64,000 nt of DNA. Source: Lineus longissimus (taxonomy: Eukaryota; Nemertea; Pilidiophora; Heteronemertea; Lineidae). A program made the translations under genes and the position numbers. A model generated the notes under the pieces. It worked only from the letters and a program-made list of their open reading frames with translations. It did not search any database and was not told the DNA's origin. The stretch lies in contig NC_088311.1 in assembly GCF_910592395.1 (NCBI RefSeq), forward strand, positions 9,490,501 to 9,554,500, given 5' to 3'. Shown in pieces: positions 18,771-27,202 of this stretch (positions are counted from its first letter, which is position 1; each line of letters opens with the position of its first letter).

Positions 18771-19592
18771 TTGACTCTAGCTACAGACGCTAGTGGTTTC
18801 GGTTGGGGGGCGCACATCTCGAACGAGTTGATAATTCGAGACCTTTGGGACAAGGGTGACACCAGGCCAATTCACCTCAAGGAAGCAGATGCTTTATGTA
18901 AGACCTTGCAGTCAATCCCGGACATGATCTCAGATAAGAGGCTTGACGTCCTTATGGACAATCAGGCCTTGGTCAAGGTTTGGGAGAACCAGAGTGGAAA
19001 AGATCTAGCTCTGGTGAATATGCTTAAGGCTTTGGTAGTTTTCCTGTCCAACTTGAATTGTGACTTGAGGCTTCTGTACGTTCGATCTGCAGATAATCTA
19101 GCGGATGGGCCGTCACGTAAAATCTCAGAGGCCGATGCTAGACTGACCATGTCTTCTTGGGCAAAAGTAGAGGGTTGGTTTGGTCCTCACACCTTCGACC
19201 TAATGGCTTTAGACTCAAACAGCATGAAAGGCCCAGATGGCCGGCGGTTACCACATTTCACTCCTTGGCCCCTCCCAGACTCTTCGGGAGTTAACATATT
19301 CTCTCAACAGTTGTCGAAGGAGCAGAACTATTATGTGTTCCCTCCTTTCAATATGGTCGGAGCGGTTATGTCTTTCGTACTTCATGACTGCCCAACCCCA
19401 TTATCGGTTTCCATGGTAATCCCCAAGCCGACCCCTATCCCGGCTTGGTGGCCTTTGCTTGTGCACAGGTCGGTACATTGCCACAAACTGGGCGAGCAGG
19501 GCAGACTGGGAATTGTAGAATGTCCGTCTCCCTCCGGTTTCGGGGCGTCGGAACTCAAATGGGATTTGTGGGTGGCAAGGCTGGTGCTGTAA
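18771..19592 (+). CDS. RNase H and methyltransferase-like region (copy 1)
   Basis: Begins TLATDASGFGWGAH (first RNase H Asp). It continues with LKEADAL (Glu), LMDNQALVKVW (Asp) and NLADGPSR (Asp), the usual D-E-D-D set. The following segment (GPHTFDLMAL, then NYYVFPPFNMVG) resembles the region after RNase H in DIRS and PAT elements, often described as a DAM-like methyltransferase. Its FPPF could be a degenerate (D/N)PP(Y/F) motif; activity is doubtful. It was one polypeptide with RT before the frameshift at 18715. Its TAA overlaps a possible splice donor GCT|GTAAGA at 19589. Confidence 0.8.
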   Translation: MTLATDASGFGWGAHISNELIIRDLWDKGDTRPIHLKEADALCKTLQSIPDMISDKRLDVLMDNQALVKVWENQSGKDLALVNMLKALVVFLSNLNCDLRLLYVRSADNLADGPSRKISEADARLTMSSWAKVEGWFGPHTFDLMALDSNSMKGPDGRRLPHFTPWPLPDSSGVNIFSQQLSKEQNYYVFPPFNMVGAVMSFVLHDCPTPLSVSMVIPKPTPIPAWWPLLVHRSVHCHKLGEQGRLGIVECPSPSGFGASELKWDLWVARLVL

Positions 19593-19767
19593 GATTGCCT
19601 TATGTACAACCCGTTGGTTTTTTCAGAGGGACACAACGCCGTTCGGCCAGTTGCCTTTTTGGAGTTCAACGCATCCATGTAACGGTTGGGCGGACCGCAC
19701 CTGGGAATCCGACGGGGTTGTCATTCAGTGGGCATGTGACTTTTAAACTAACAGTCATTCTAACTCA
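19593..19767 (+). other. Junction between RNase H/MT and recombinase ORFs
   Basis: Contains two acceptor-like sites in similar context: GGTTTTTTCAGAGGGACACA at 19617-19636, and beyond this stretch TTTTTCAGAGAGACACAAT near 19848-19866. They look like a small duplication. Splicing of the recombinase message is likely, but I could not settle which site keeps frame. Confidence 0.4.
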
Positions 19768-21018
19768 TTGGTAGGCGATTTATTTGTTTACCGGGGAGTC
19801 AGCAGTTGTGAGATCGTGTTTTTTGTTTTCACGACTACTCATTTGGTTTTTCAGAGAGACACAATACCTCTGGATTTATTCGGTCTTCGGACCAGGGTCG
19901 ACGCTATGATGTATAACCATTCGTGCAAGGCATATGAGGCGGCGAAATCGAAATTGGGATACCAGTTGGAGAATTTTCTATTTGAAATGGGCAGCAGCAT
20001 GATTTCGTGTTCGCCCTATGAAATATGCCTTTTTCTGGCGTGGTGTGACCAAAGCGGAAAAACTGCAGTGCATGTCCGGAGTTGTGCTCAAATTGGGGCA
20101 AGGAAACCGGTTTGCAATTGCCCGAAACGATTGGCGTTTGGTACGGTAAAGACGAAAGTAGCTCAGTTAAAGGTTTTGTTCGACAAGATTGGGCGTAGTG
20201 GGCAATGGGCGCGGGGCGAGGGTAATCCTGTCTGTTCGAGAGAGGTTGGTATTTATCGGGGGCAGGTGAGGGAGGAACAGAGCGTGGGTCATGTAGCACC
20301 AGTTCAGGCAGTGCCACTGTTCTTACCCAAGGTCAGATTGATTGCTCTTTACATTAACAGGAAGTTGGAGGAAGATCAGCAGAATTTAACTATGAAGTAT
20401 ATTTGGGCAAGAGACCAGGCTTGGTTAAAACTTATGGCCTTTGGAGGCGACCGAGCTCATGATGTAGGTTTGATGCTTTCTCAGGAGGTGAAGAGTTTGA
20501 CGGATAACTCCGGTTTCGTTATTCGCCATACATGGGGGAAAAATCTTAGAGTGGACCGCCCTAATATTTTTACTATTTTGAGATGCCAGGATGAGATTAT
20601 CTGCCCAGTGAAAGGCCTAGAAGATTACGTGAAAGTGGCAGGGTCTATGGGGGTCAGTTTGAAAGTAGGCTATTTCTTCAGGCTCACCTCCCATGGAAAG
20701 GTGGTGGACGCGCCTTTGAGCTATGACGCCATCTTTGAAAGATTTGATTTCTATCTGACTTCGTTGGGTATTAAAGATGGGGAGACCCCCCATAGCCTGA
20801 GGAGTGGTTGTGCCATCGGTCTACAGGCAGCGGGGGTAGACAGGTTGGCCTCAATGCAACATGTCGGCTGGTCCACTGATGACTCAGCCACACATTACGC
20901 CAGGAGCTCTAGGGTCTGTCAGGCAAACATCATGCGGGGGGTGGTAGCAGGCTCCTCAGCAGGGTACGACTCCGTCGACCATATTGACCACACCTGCCTC
21001 AGTAAATCATTCGGCTGA
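19768..21018 (+). CDS. Tyrosine recombinase (copy 1), intact
   Basis: The 416-codon frame is open to TGA at 21018. The catalytic set is visible: Arg in GGDRAHDVGLML, HSLRSG (H-x-x-R), MQHVGWS, and the nucleophile Tyr in ATHYARSS (TAC at 20896-20898). This enzyme integrates the circular cDNA of DIRS-group elements without an integrase. The recognisable protein begins around 19855 (RDTIPLDLFG); upstream codons may be intron. The 29-base A run after the stop (about 21037-21065) is shared only loosely with copy 2. Unlike its RT and gag, this ORF shows no damage. Confidence 0.88.
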   Translation: MVGDLFVYRGVSSCEIVFFVFTTTHLVFQRDTIPLDLFGLRTRVDAMMYNHSCKAYEAAKSKLGYQLENFLFEMGSSMISCSPYEICLFLAWCDQSGKTAVHVRSCAQIGARKPVCNCPKRLAFGTVKTKVAQLKVLFDKIGRSGQWARGEGNPVCSREVGIYRGQVREEQSVGHVAPVQAVPLFLPKVRLIALYINRKLEEDQQNLTMKYIWARDQAWLKLMAFGGDRAHDVGLMLSQEVKSLTDNSGFVIRHTWGKNLRVDRPNIFTILRCQDEIICPVKGLEDYVKVAGSMGVSLKVGYFFRLTSHGKVVDAPLSYDAIFERFDFYLTSLGIKDGETPHSLRSGCAIGLQAAGVDRLASMQHVGWSTDDSATHYARSSRVCQANIMRGVVAGSSAGYDSVDHIDHTCLSKSFG

Positions 21019-21342
21019 GTTCTTTGTTGTACAAATGAAAAAAAAAAAAAAAAAAAAAAAAAAAAGGAAGAAGTAATTTGACCGGTTTGTCCCGAGGAAA
21101 CTACCTCCCTGAATGAAAAGGTATAATTTGTACGGTAACGTCGAGACATAAATAGTTGGTCATTTCATGTATAAGAGCTGTTCAAAAGAAAGCTTGTAGT
21201 TGGTATTGCGTGTACTTGTATAATCATTGGCATGGGATACATGCCATTAATTTGATATTAAAGACGAAAGTGCATTCTACGTACATATCATCGTTTCAGA
21301 GTTATTTCTTTGAAATTAACATGATTGGAGTAATTCAGACTA

Positions 21343-21450
21343 CAGTGGAGCCTCGCTGTGACAGACACATGGGGGTCACTTTATTGGCAGGGTTTTTAGT
21401 CTGTCTCAGACGGAGAGCGTCCTCGTGTCTGCCTCAGTGAGGTCCTACTG
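21343..21450. mobile_element. Small TA-flanked MITE in the 3' UTR (copy 1)
   Basis: 108 bp with inverted ends CAGTGGAGCCTCGCTGTGAC and (inverted) CAGTAGGACCTCACTGAGGC, flanked by TA on both sides. The CAGTRG(G/A)(A/G)CCTC start and TA target fit Tc1/mariner-pogo (Tigger-like) elements. Copy 2 has the same element at 25138-25243, so it inserted before the copies separated. Confidence 0.8.
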
Positions 21451-21552
21451 TATCTGAAAAAAGACAGTTTTTGTTTTATCTATAAGTTTTGGGAGATTTG
21501 GAGAACATAACTGATAGATAAAACAATGGATATCGCACATGGAGAGGATAGA

Positions 21553-21696
21553 CTGGAGGGTTTTCTTCCCCATATCTATCTCCGGCGCAGAACATCCTGT
21601 GACGACACTCCACCCGGGATACTTAGTTATTCCGAGTGGTGTGACGTCACCAAGCGTGTTCGAAGCGAGACCAACTTATTCATATGTTCTTTGGAA
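21553..21696 (+). repeat. B1-A2 joint of split direct repeats with recombination site (copy 1)
   Basis: B1 (21553-21621) is repeated as B2 (21881-21949) and A2 (21628-21696) repeats A1. The 23-bp end of B1 and the 23-bp start of A2 form inverted arms (19 of 23 match) around a 6-bp core CTTAGT (21622-21627). Copy 2 has the same core at 24964-24969. Such a dyad with a short core is the form of a tyrosine-recombinase crossover site. Confidence 0.88.
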
Positions 21697-21901
21697 TCGG
21701 CCGGACTGCAGTACTGAGGTTGCCGCACTCGGCAAAGACTGGAAGGGTCTTTAGGAACGTATTTATACTAGTAGATCCCCCTACGATGATAAGGAAACGG
21801 GGCCACTCGGACAGCTTTCGTCCCCTCCCACCCCTCCCCCGAAACTGTCGGTGGATGCCGTCCACGGGATCTTTCCTGTGCTGGAAGGTTTTCTTCCCCA
21901 T
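21680..21901 (-). CDS. Conserved small antisense ORF across A2/B2 (copy 1)
   Basis: Encodes 73 residues, antisense to the element's genes, starting in B2 (MGKKTFQH), through a basic stretch RQFRGRGGRGRK, and ending in A2 (VRPIPKNI). Copy 2 has a 70-residue homologue at 24697-24909 on its own antisense strand. The first 34 codons differ at three positions, all synonymous; the middle differs by an in-frame 9-nt indel; the end is again similar. I recognise no family. The RG-rich patch suggests RNA binding, which is inference only. Confidence 0.5.
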   Translation of the reverse strand: MGKKTFQHRKDPVDGIHRQFRGRGGRGRKLSEWPRFLIIVGGSTSINTFLKTLPVFAECGNLSTAVRPIPKNI

Positions 21902-21954
21902 ATCTATCTCCGGCGCAGAACATCCTGTGACGACACTCCACCCGGGATACTTAG
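21881..21954 (+). repeat. B2 repeat, right end of copy 1
   Basis: Copy of B1, ending CACCCGGGATA plus core bases CTTAG before GPCR sequence ttttagtatttg resumes at 21955. Confidence 0.9.
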
Positions 21955-22914
21955 TTTTAGTATTTGATATACGCCACCTGGCGTCTCCAGCAAAACAAAC
22001 ACCACCACGACGGCCATGACACGAACTGTTGTTGATCTCATCTGGTCGTTCACGTGCCTAACGTTACGAGAAAGATTTTTATCATTTGCTCGTTTCAAAG
22101 TGCGAAGTATGACGAAGGTAATTACCATAAGGGTTATATTAGGTCGCAATGAATCGATAAGAGTGTGGAGTATAAGGATGTAAATCGCTCGGAAATATGG
22201 ATTCAACAGGAAATCCGTTTGTACGCGGAAAGGTTTTTGAGTTCCTGTACATTGATCAAACACGAATGACGGTTCGTAGCAAAACATAAGCAGAATAGGG
22301 TAGAGGAAAGATGAAATGAAGACAGTACAAATGGCGAGGTAGGCCCTTCTCTTAGTGCAAATAAGAGCAGCTTTCAGTGGTATGCACACAGCCACAAAGC
22401 GCTCTATAGCCATACAGATCGTTAGATAAATCGACGTGGTTTTAGCGAACCATACGAACATATACAAGTAGGAAGCTGCTTTTTCGTAAAATTCCCTATA
22501 CTGAACGAATGCACCAAAATAGTAGTTTATTACTGGAAATGTATGATCTAGAATGTATGCGATTAACACGAGATTATCAGCGACCGCAAGTGCTACCTGT
22601 AACACTGACGTTGATGTAAAGGGTCGCTCCTTTGAAATGACAAGGATGGCCAGACTGTTGCCGAGCAAACCGAAAAAACCGATGAAAATCATTAGCGGGA
22701 CATATGGTGATATGAATAAAGAGTAGTAGATGCTTTTATCTAAAACTCCATGTACATTTGCAGTAGGCCTTTCTGTACAGAATTGAAGTAAAAGCATTTG
22801 CTAGCCTTTGTTCATATCACCCATTGAGTATAAACTCAATCCATGTTGTGATGTCCCGTAGAAGCTACATAGTTTTGCCTCCCTTGAGAATGTGGTCAAC
22901 TGGTCTACGTGCAT
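21955..22914 (-). pseudogene. N-terminal part of GPCR pseudogene (unit B)
   Basis: Continues the receptor broken at 14528: TM6 back to TM1 (VRVMAVVVVFVLLETPGG, AIERFVAVCIPLKAAL, LLGNSLAILVISKE). The start of the gene is disrupted by a 118-bp MITE at 22704-22821 and by a deletion of about 18 bp near 22857. The original ATG position is 22914. Together with the 7.4-kb insertion, this unit's gene is dead, although the remaining open frame is long. Confidence 0.88.
22704..22821. mobile_element. Short MITE in the GPCR pseudogene
   Basis: Inverted ends GGTGATATGAATAAAG and CTTTGTTCATATCACC bound a 118-bp insertion that units A and C lack (gggacattgagtata). A flanking cat on each side (22701-22703 and 22822-22824) is the likely target duplication. 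It has no coding capacity. Confidence 0.8.
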
Positions 22915-23328
22915 CTTCTTTGCAATGATATGTTCTATACTTCATGCAAGTAGCTATCTGTATGTGAACCCGAAAGGAAAAGATGCATTGGGTGCTATGA
23001 AAAGTTCTGTACACAATCAGACGAACCGGTAGTAATGTGTACTGGTATGACGTTGGCCACACTAGTTTCATAATGCTTACCTCAACGATAACTATCCAAC
23101 GATTCTTTCAGTATCCTTAAGAATGTTCAAAAGTTGTTATCGTCAACGCTGGCATCTCTCCCGCGACGATTGGCTAAAATGATCCTTGGTGGCAGGTTAA
23201 ATAAAGTTGCGATTCGTATAAGACGCGTCTTTTCAGACGATTAATTTAGGCATTTACCATAATGTACCCGGACGCAATACAGCGTAGTCATTAGAGCACT
23301 GATCGTTAACTTCCCTGTGTGCCACTTT
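22915..23328. other. GPCR upstream flank (unit B)
   Basis: Homologous to 11388-11860 of unit A (for example aggaaaagatgcattgggtgctatgaaa-type sequence). No gene seen. Confidence 0.8.
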
Positions 23329-24463
23329 CTATGGTTGAATAGATACCACTACGCTTAAAATATGCATGTTTCATCTTATAAATGTGTGTGTAGTACTTCT
23401 CTAATAAAGTTAATGTGAACATAATGTTATCCAGGTTCACCACAATTAAATAATGGCCATTTATGATCACTGATATTCCTCTCAAAACATCGTCTGCTAA
23501 ATGCAAATCCTAAAATAAACACTGCGCGCCACAGGATACAGCTATCATCAGCAGTAGATTACACATATTTTGAAAGATGGAAAATATTACTAGCGATTCC
23601 GACGAAACAGTTCAGCCACCTCGGCGTAAGAAGCAAGCCGGGAAACGTATAAGAAAACGCAAAAATCAAGGAAAGCGATGTACTGTGTATGGATGCGGAA
23701 ATACAACTGAAAAAAGCACTGACGTTGGTATTCTAACGCCAAGAGTTGGGGTCTTCTCATTTCCAAATCCAAATAAAAACCCGGAGCTCTATGCGGCATG
23801 GGCCCGAGTTGTGAACTCCACAAGAGCCGACTTCGTGTACGGCGAAAACTCTTCGTTCGTGTGTTCCGATCATTTCGAAGACAACGTGACAAACCGCTTC
23901 AAAATAAACATGATGAGGAAGATGCGACCGGAAAAGAAATTCAATTGGTCACGTACAGACGATGCGATCCCATCTATGTCCAGCAGCCAGCCCGACCAAC
24001 TCATGGAACGCCTGCGACTTCCACGTTTTCTCTCCAGTCTCCCGCCGGCGCCACTCCTTCTCCCGGTACAAGTACGGCTACCCAGCATGATTTTACTACG
24101 CCGAAACCTGAGCGAAGCCTCATAGTAAAGAAACGAAGGCAAACGGTAATTTTCTTCCTTTTTTTCGCCGATGTCACCACGTGCATTCAACACCACGCAC
24201 GTCTCCCGTTGCTATGGTAATACATGTTATGTCGAGTGAATGTACGCTGTAGGCCTATAGGCCTAGCTGCAGCTCGGACCAGTGTGAGCTGAGCGACTGA
24301 AACCAGTTGGGTGTCTATCACTTACTGACTTGGATCCCCACTTCGAATGGTGCATCAGAATTCATGGTCCTCAGCATTTTACACTTGAAGAGAACCCTTT
24401 CTATTATGATGTGATGAATTACTCTGATGATGCAGTGTCTGGTCATTACTTATGTAAAAGTAA
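23329..24463. other. 1.1-kb segment unique to unit B carrying a THAP gene
   Basis: Units A and C read straight across this site (ccactttctt...acggccggtgc in A). Here about 23 bp are replaced by 1135 bp. I see no inverted ends or target duplication. Beyond the THAP ORF, a second open stretch at about 24291-24462 encodes SLTDLDPHFEWC, then FYYDVMNYSDDAVSG, which looks protein-like and may be a further exon. Confidence 0.7.
23577..24125 (+). CDS. THAP-domain protein, possibly first exon(s) of a longer gene
   Basis: The 182-residue frame begins with a basic stretch (RRKKQAGKRIRKRK). A THAP zinc-binding domain follows: C-x4-C in CTVYGC, a WARVVN tryptophan, then CSDHF (C-x2-H), ending near DAIPSM in the place of the AVPT motif. 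THAP domains are C2CH DNA-binding modules found in transcription factors and in P-element and Kolobok transposases. The region after the domain (Pro-rich, PLLLPVQV) looks less protein-like, and the ORF may really splice before it. The context, inside a transposon-rich insertion, suggests a mobile or retrocopied origin; this is inference. Confidence 0.7.
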   Translation: MENITSDSDETVQPPRRKKQAGKRIRKRKNQGKRCTVYGCGNTTEKSTDVGILTPRVGVFSFPNPNKNPELYAAWARVVNSTRADFVYGENSSFVCSDHFEDNVTNRFKINMMRKMRPEKKFNWSRTDDAIPSMSSSQPDQLMERLRLPRFLSSLPPAPLLLPVQVRLPSMILLRRNLSEAS

Positions 24464-24642
24464 CGGCCGGTGCAATGCTTTCGAGTGTTTCAACTGTTGA
24501 CCGGTACCCGTTTGTCACTCTTTCCTTAAGTTCTACCTAGCTGTATATATTATTGTTGGAAACGCCGAGATATAGGAAACATCAAACTACCCAACGGTCA
24601 CCGTCCTATCCCCTCCATATAATCAGTTGGAAGTTACTGATG
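24464..24642. repeat. GPCR upstream flank (unit B), continued
   Basis: Homologous to 11878-12056 of unit A up to ttactgatg, where DIRS-group copy 2 begins. No gene seen. Confidence 0.85.
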
Positions 24643-24696
24643 ACTAAGTATCCCGGGTGGAGCGCCGTCACAGGATGTTCTGCACCGGAGATAGAT

Positions 24697-24909
24697 ATGG
24701 GGAAGAAAACCTTCCAGCACAGGAAAGATCCCGTGGACGGCATCCACCGACAGTTTCGTGGGAGGGGCGGGAGGGGAAGAAAGCTGTCCGAGTGGCCCCA
24801 ATCCCTGATTCTCGTAGAGGGTCATGATATGTTCCTAGATCCTCTTCAAGTCTTCGCCGAGTGCGGCAACATCCGTACTGTCGTCCGGCCGATTCCAAAG
24901 AACAACTGA
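24697..24909 (+). CDS. Conserved small antisense ORF across B2/A2 (copy 2)
   Basis: 70 residues, MGKKTFQH through RGRGGRGRK and AECGNIRTVVRPIPKN. It is the homologue of 21680-21901, with a three-codon shorter middle. It starts in B2 and ends in A2, antisense to the element's genes. It remains open although every main ORF in this copy is broken. Function unknown. Confidence 0.5.
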   Translation: MGKKTFQHRKDPVDGIHRQFRGRGGRGRKLSEWPQSLILVEGHDMFLDPLQVFAECGNIRTVVRPIPKNN

Positions 24910-25060
24910 ATTAAAGTAGGTCTCGCTTCGAACACGCATGGTGACGTCACACCACTCAGAATAACTAAGTATCCCGGGTGAGCCCCGTCACAGGATGTTC
25001 TGCGTCGGAGATAGATATGAGGAAGAAAACCTTCCAGTCTATCCTCTCCATGTGCGATAT
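24895..25060 (-). repeat. A2-B1 joint of split direct repeats (copy 2)
   Basis: A2 ends at 24963 (..CACTCAGAATA), core ACTAAG (24964-24969, complement of CTTAGT), B1 from 24970 (TATCCCGGGTG). Same dyad as in copy 1, one substitution in the A arm. Confidence 0.85.
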
Positions 25061-25137
25061 CCCTTGTTTTATCTATCAGTTATGTTCTCCAAATCTACCA
25101 AACTCATAGATAAAACAAAACTGTCTTTTTTCAGATA

Positions 25138-25243
25138 CAGTGGGACCTCGCTGAGCCAGACACGAGAACGCTCTCCGTACGAGAGAGACTAATCCTGCCA
25201 ATAAAGTGACCCGCCATGTGTCTGTCACAGCGAGGCTCCACTG
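25138..25243. mobile_element. Small TA-flanked MITE in the 3' UTR (copy 2)
   Basis: 106 bp with CAGTGGGACCTCGCTGAGCC and (inverted) CAGTGGAGCCTCGCTGTGAC ends and TA on both sides; orthologous to 21343-21450. Confidence 0.8.
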
Positions 25244-25597
25244 TAATCTGAAGAACTCCCAATCAATTTAATTTCAAAGAAAACAATGATATTAGAATGC
25301 ACTTTCATCTTTAATAGCAACCCAATGGCATCTAATCCATGCAAATGAATATACGAGTACACACAATACCAACTACAACCTTTCCTTTGAACACCTCTTA
25401 TACATGAAAAAAGACCAACTATTTATGTCTCGACGTTACAGTACAAACTATACCACTACATGTAGGAAGGTCGTTTTCTAGGGACAAACCAGTAAAATTT
25501 ACTTTTTTTCTTCCTTTTTGTCTACATTTTTGTAGCCCCCTCCCCCCCCCCCCAAAAACACCAGTGCAGACACCAAATCAGGTGCCGAAATAAACAC

Positions 25598-26626
25598 TCA
25601 TTCGAAGGATTTACTGAGGCGGGTGTGGTCAATATGGTCAACGGAGTCGTACCCTGCTGAGGAGCCTGCTACCACACCCCGCATGATGTTTGCCTCGCAC
25701 ACCCTAGAACTCCTGGCTTAATGTGTGGCCGAGACCAGCCGACATGTTGCATTGAGGCCGACCTGTCTACCCCCGCTGCCTGTAGACCAATGGCACAACC
25801 ACTCCTCAGGCTATGGGGGGGGGGGGGTCTCCCCATCTTTAATACCCAAAGAAGTCAGATAGAAATCCAATCTTTCATAGATGGCGTCATAGCTCAATGG
25901 AGCGTCCATCACCTTTCCATGGGAGGTGGGCCTGAAGAAATAGCCTACTCTCAAACTGACCCCCATAGACCCTGCCACTTTCACATAATCTTCTAGGCCT
26001 TTCACTGGGCAGATAATCTCATCTTGGCATCTCAAAATAGTAAAAATATTAGGGCGGTCCACTCTAAGATTTTTCCCCCATGTATGGCGAATAACGAAAC
26101 CGGAGATATCCGTCAAACTCTTCACCGCCTGTGAAAGCATCAAACCTACATCATGAGCTCGGTCGCCTCCAAAAGCCATAAGTTTTAACCAAGCCTGGTC
26201 TCTTGCCCAAATATACTTCATAGTTAAATTATGCTGATCTTCTTCCATCTTCCTGTTAATGTAAAGAGCAATCAATCTGACCTTGGGTAAGAACAGTGGC
26301 ACTGCCTGAATCGGTGCTGCATGACCCACGCTCTGTTCCTCCCTCACCTGCCCCCGATAAATACCCACCTCTCTCCAACAGACAGGATTGCCCTCACCCC
26401 GCGCCCATTGCCCACTACGCCCAATCTTGTCGAACAAAACCTTTAACTGAGCTACTTTCGTCTTAACTGTACCAAATGCCAATCGTTTCGGGCAATTGCA
26501 AACCGGCTTCCTTGCCCCAATTTGCGCACAACTCCGGACATGCACTGCAGTTTTTCCGTTGTGGTCACACCATGTCAGAAAAAGGCATACCTCATAGGGC
26601 GAACACGATATCATACTGCTACCCAT
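25598..26626 (-). pseudogene. Tyrosine recombinase (copy 2), inactivated
   Basis: Aligned with copy 1 from MGSSMISCSPYE onward. The frame is open to GETP, where a C run of 13 (six in copy 1; 25815-25827) shifts it just before the H-x-x-R motif. Beyond it, the HYAR codon for the nucleophile Tyr is TAA (25720-25718) instead of TAC. The last residues (SKSFE) end at TGA 25600-25598. So this copy cannot make an active recombinase and would need the enzyme of another copy. Confidence 0.85.
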
Positions 26627-27202
26627 TTCAAATAGAAAATTCTCAACTGATATCCCAATTTCGATTTGGCCGCCTCATATGCCTTGCACGAATGGTTATA
26701 CATCATAGTGTCGACCCGAAGACTGAATAAATCTAGAGGTATTGTGTCTCTCTGAAAAAACCAAATGAGTAGTCGTGAAAACAAACATGATCTCACAACT
26801 TCTGCCTCGCCCCGGTTAGCAAATAAAATCGCATCCCGATGACTTAGAATGACTGTCAGTTTAAAAGTCGTATGCCTACTGAATGACCACCCCGTCTGAT
26901 TTCCAGGTGCGGTCCGTCCAACTGTTACATGGATGCGTTGGGCTCCAAAAGGCAACTGGTCGAACGGTGTTGTGTCCCTCTGAAAAAACCAAACAGGTAG
27001 TAATGAAGCAATCTTACAACTCCAACCTTGCCACCCACAAATCCCATTTGAGTTCCGATGCCCCGAAACCGGAAGGGGACGGACCTTCCACAATTCCCAG
27101 TCTGCCCTGCTCGCCCAGTTTGTGGCAATGTACAGCCCTACGCACAAGCAAAGGCCACCAAGCAGGAATAGGGGTCGGCTTGGGGATTACCATGGAAACC
27201 GA
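26627..27202 (-). other. Recombinase 5' region and MT/YR junction (copy 2)
   Basis: Equivalent to 19400-20000 of copy 1, including the two acceptor-like TTTTTTCAG sites (near 26988 and 26758). A 178-codon frame from 27147 reads across both sites in this copy, but I cannot say that it is used. Confidence 0.5.

Larger units (their letters stand above)
14529..21954 (+). mobile_element. DIRS-group tyrosine-recombinase retrotransposon, copy 1
   Basis: Order: A1 repeat (14529-14597), hairpin-rich leader, gag with introns, RT, RNase H, methyltransferase-like region, tyrosine recombinase, 3' UTR, B1 (21553-21621), A2 (21628-21696), 184 bp spacer, B2 (21881-21949). A1-ORFs-B1-A2-B2 is the split direct repeat plan of PAT/Ngaro-type DIRS elements. 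The insertion splits the GPCR sequence aataag|ttttag with no clear target duplication, as expected for recombinase-mediated integration. Copy 2 lies inverted at 24643-32033. Coding damage: a 14-nt deletion in the zinc knuckle (near 17162), an early stop near 17240, and one extra T at 18715-18719 in the RT frame. Confidence 0.92.

Noticed and set aside
21037-21065. Poly(A) tail marking a processed pseudogene
   Set aside because: The A run lies inside the element, upstream of about 560 bp of 3' UTR and the B1 repeat shared with copy 2.
21628-21949. Independent 320-bp MITE next to each DIRS copy
   Set aside because: Its ends equal the A and B ends of the large element, and it lies on the same side of both copies. 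The split-direct-repeat plan A1-ORFs-B1-A2-B2 explains it without a second insertion.
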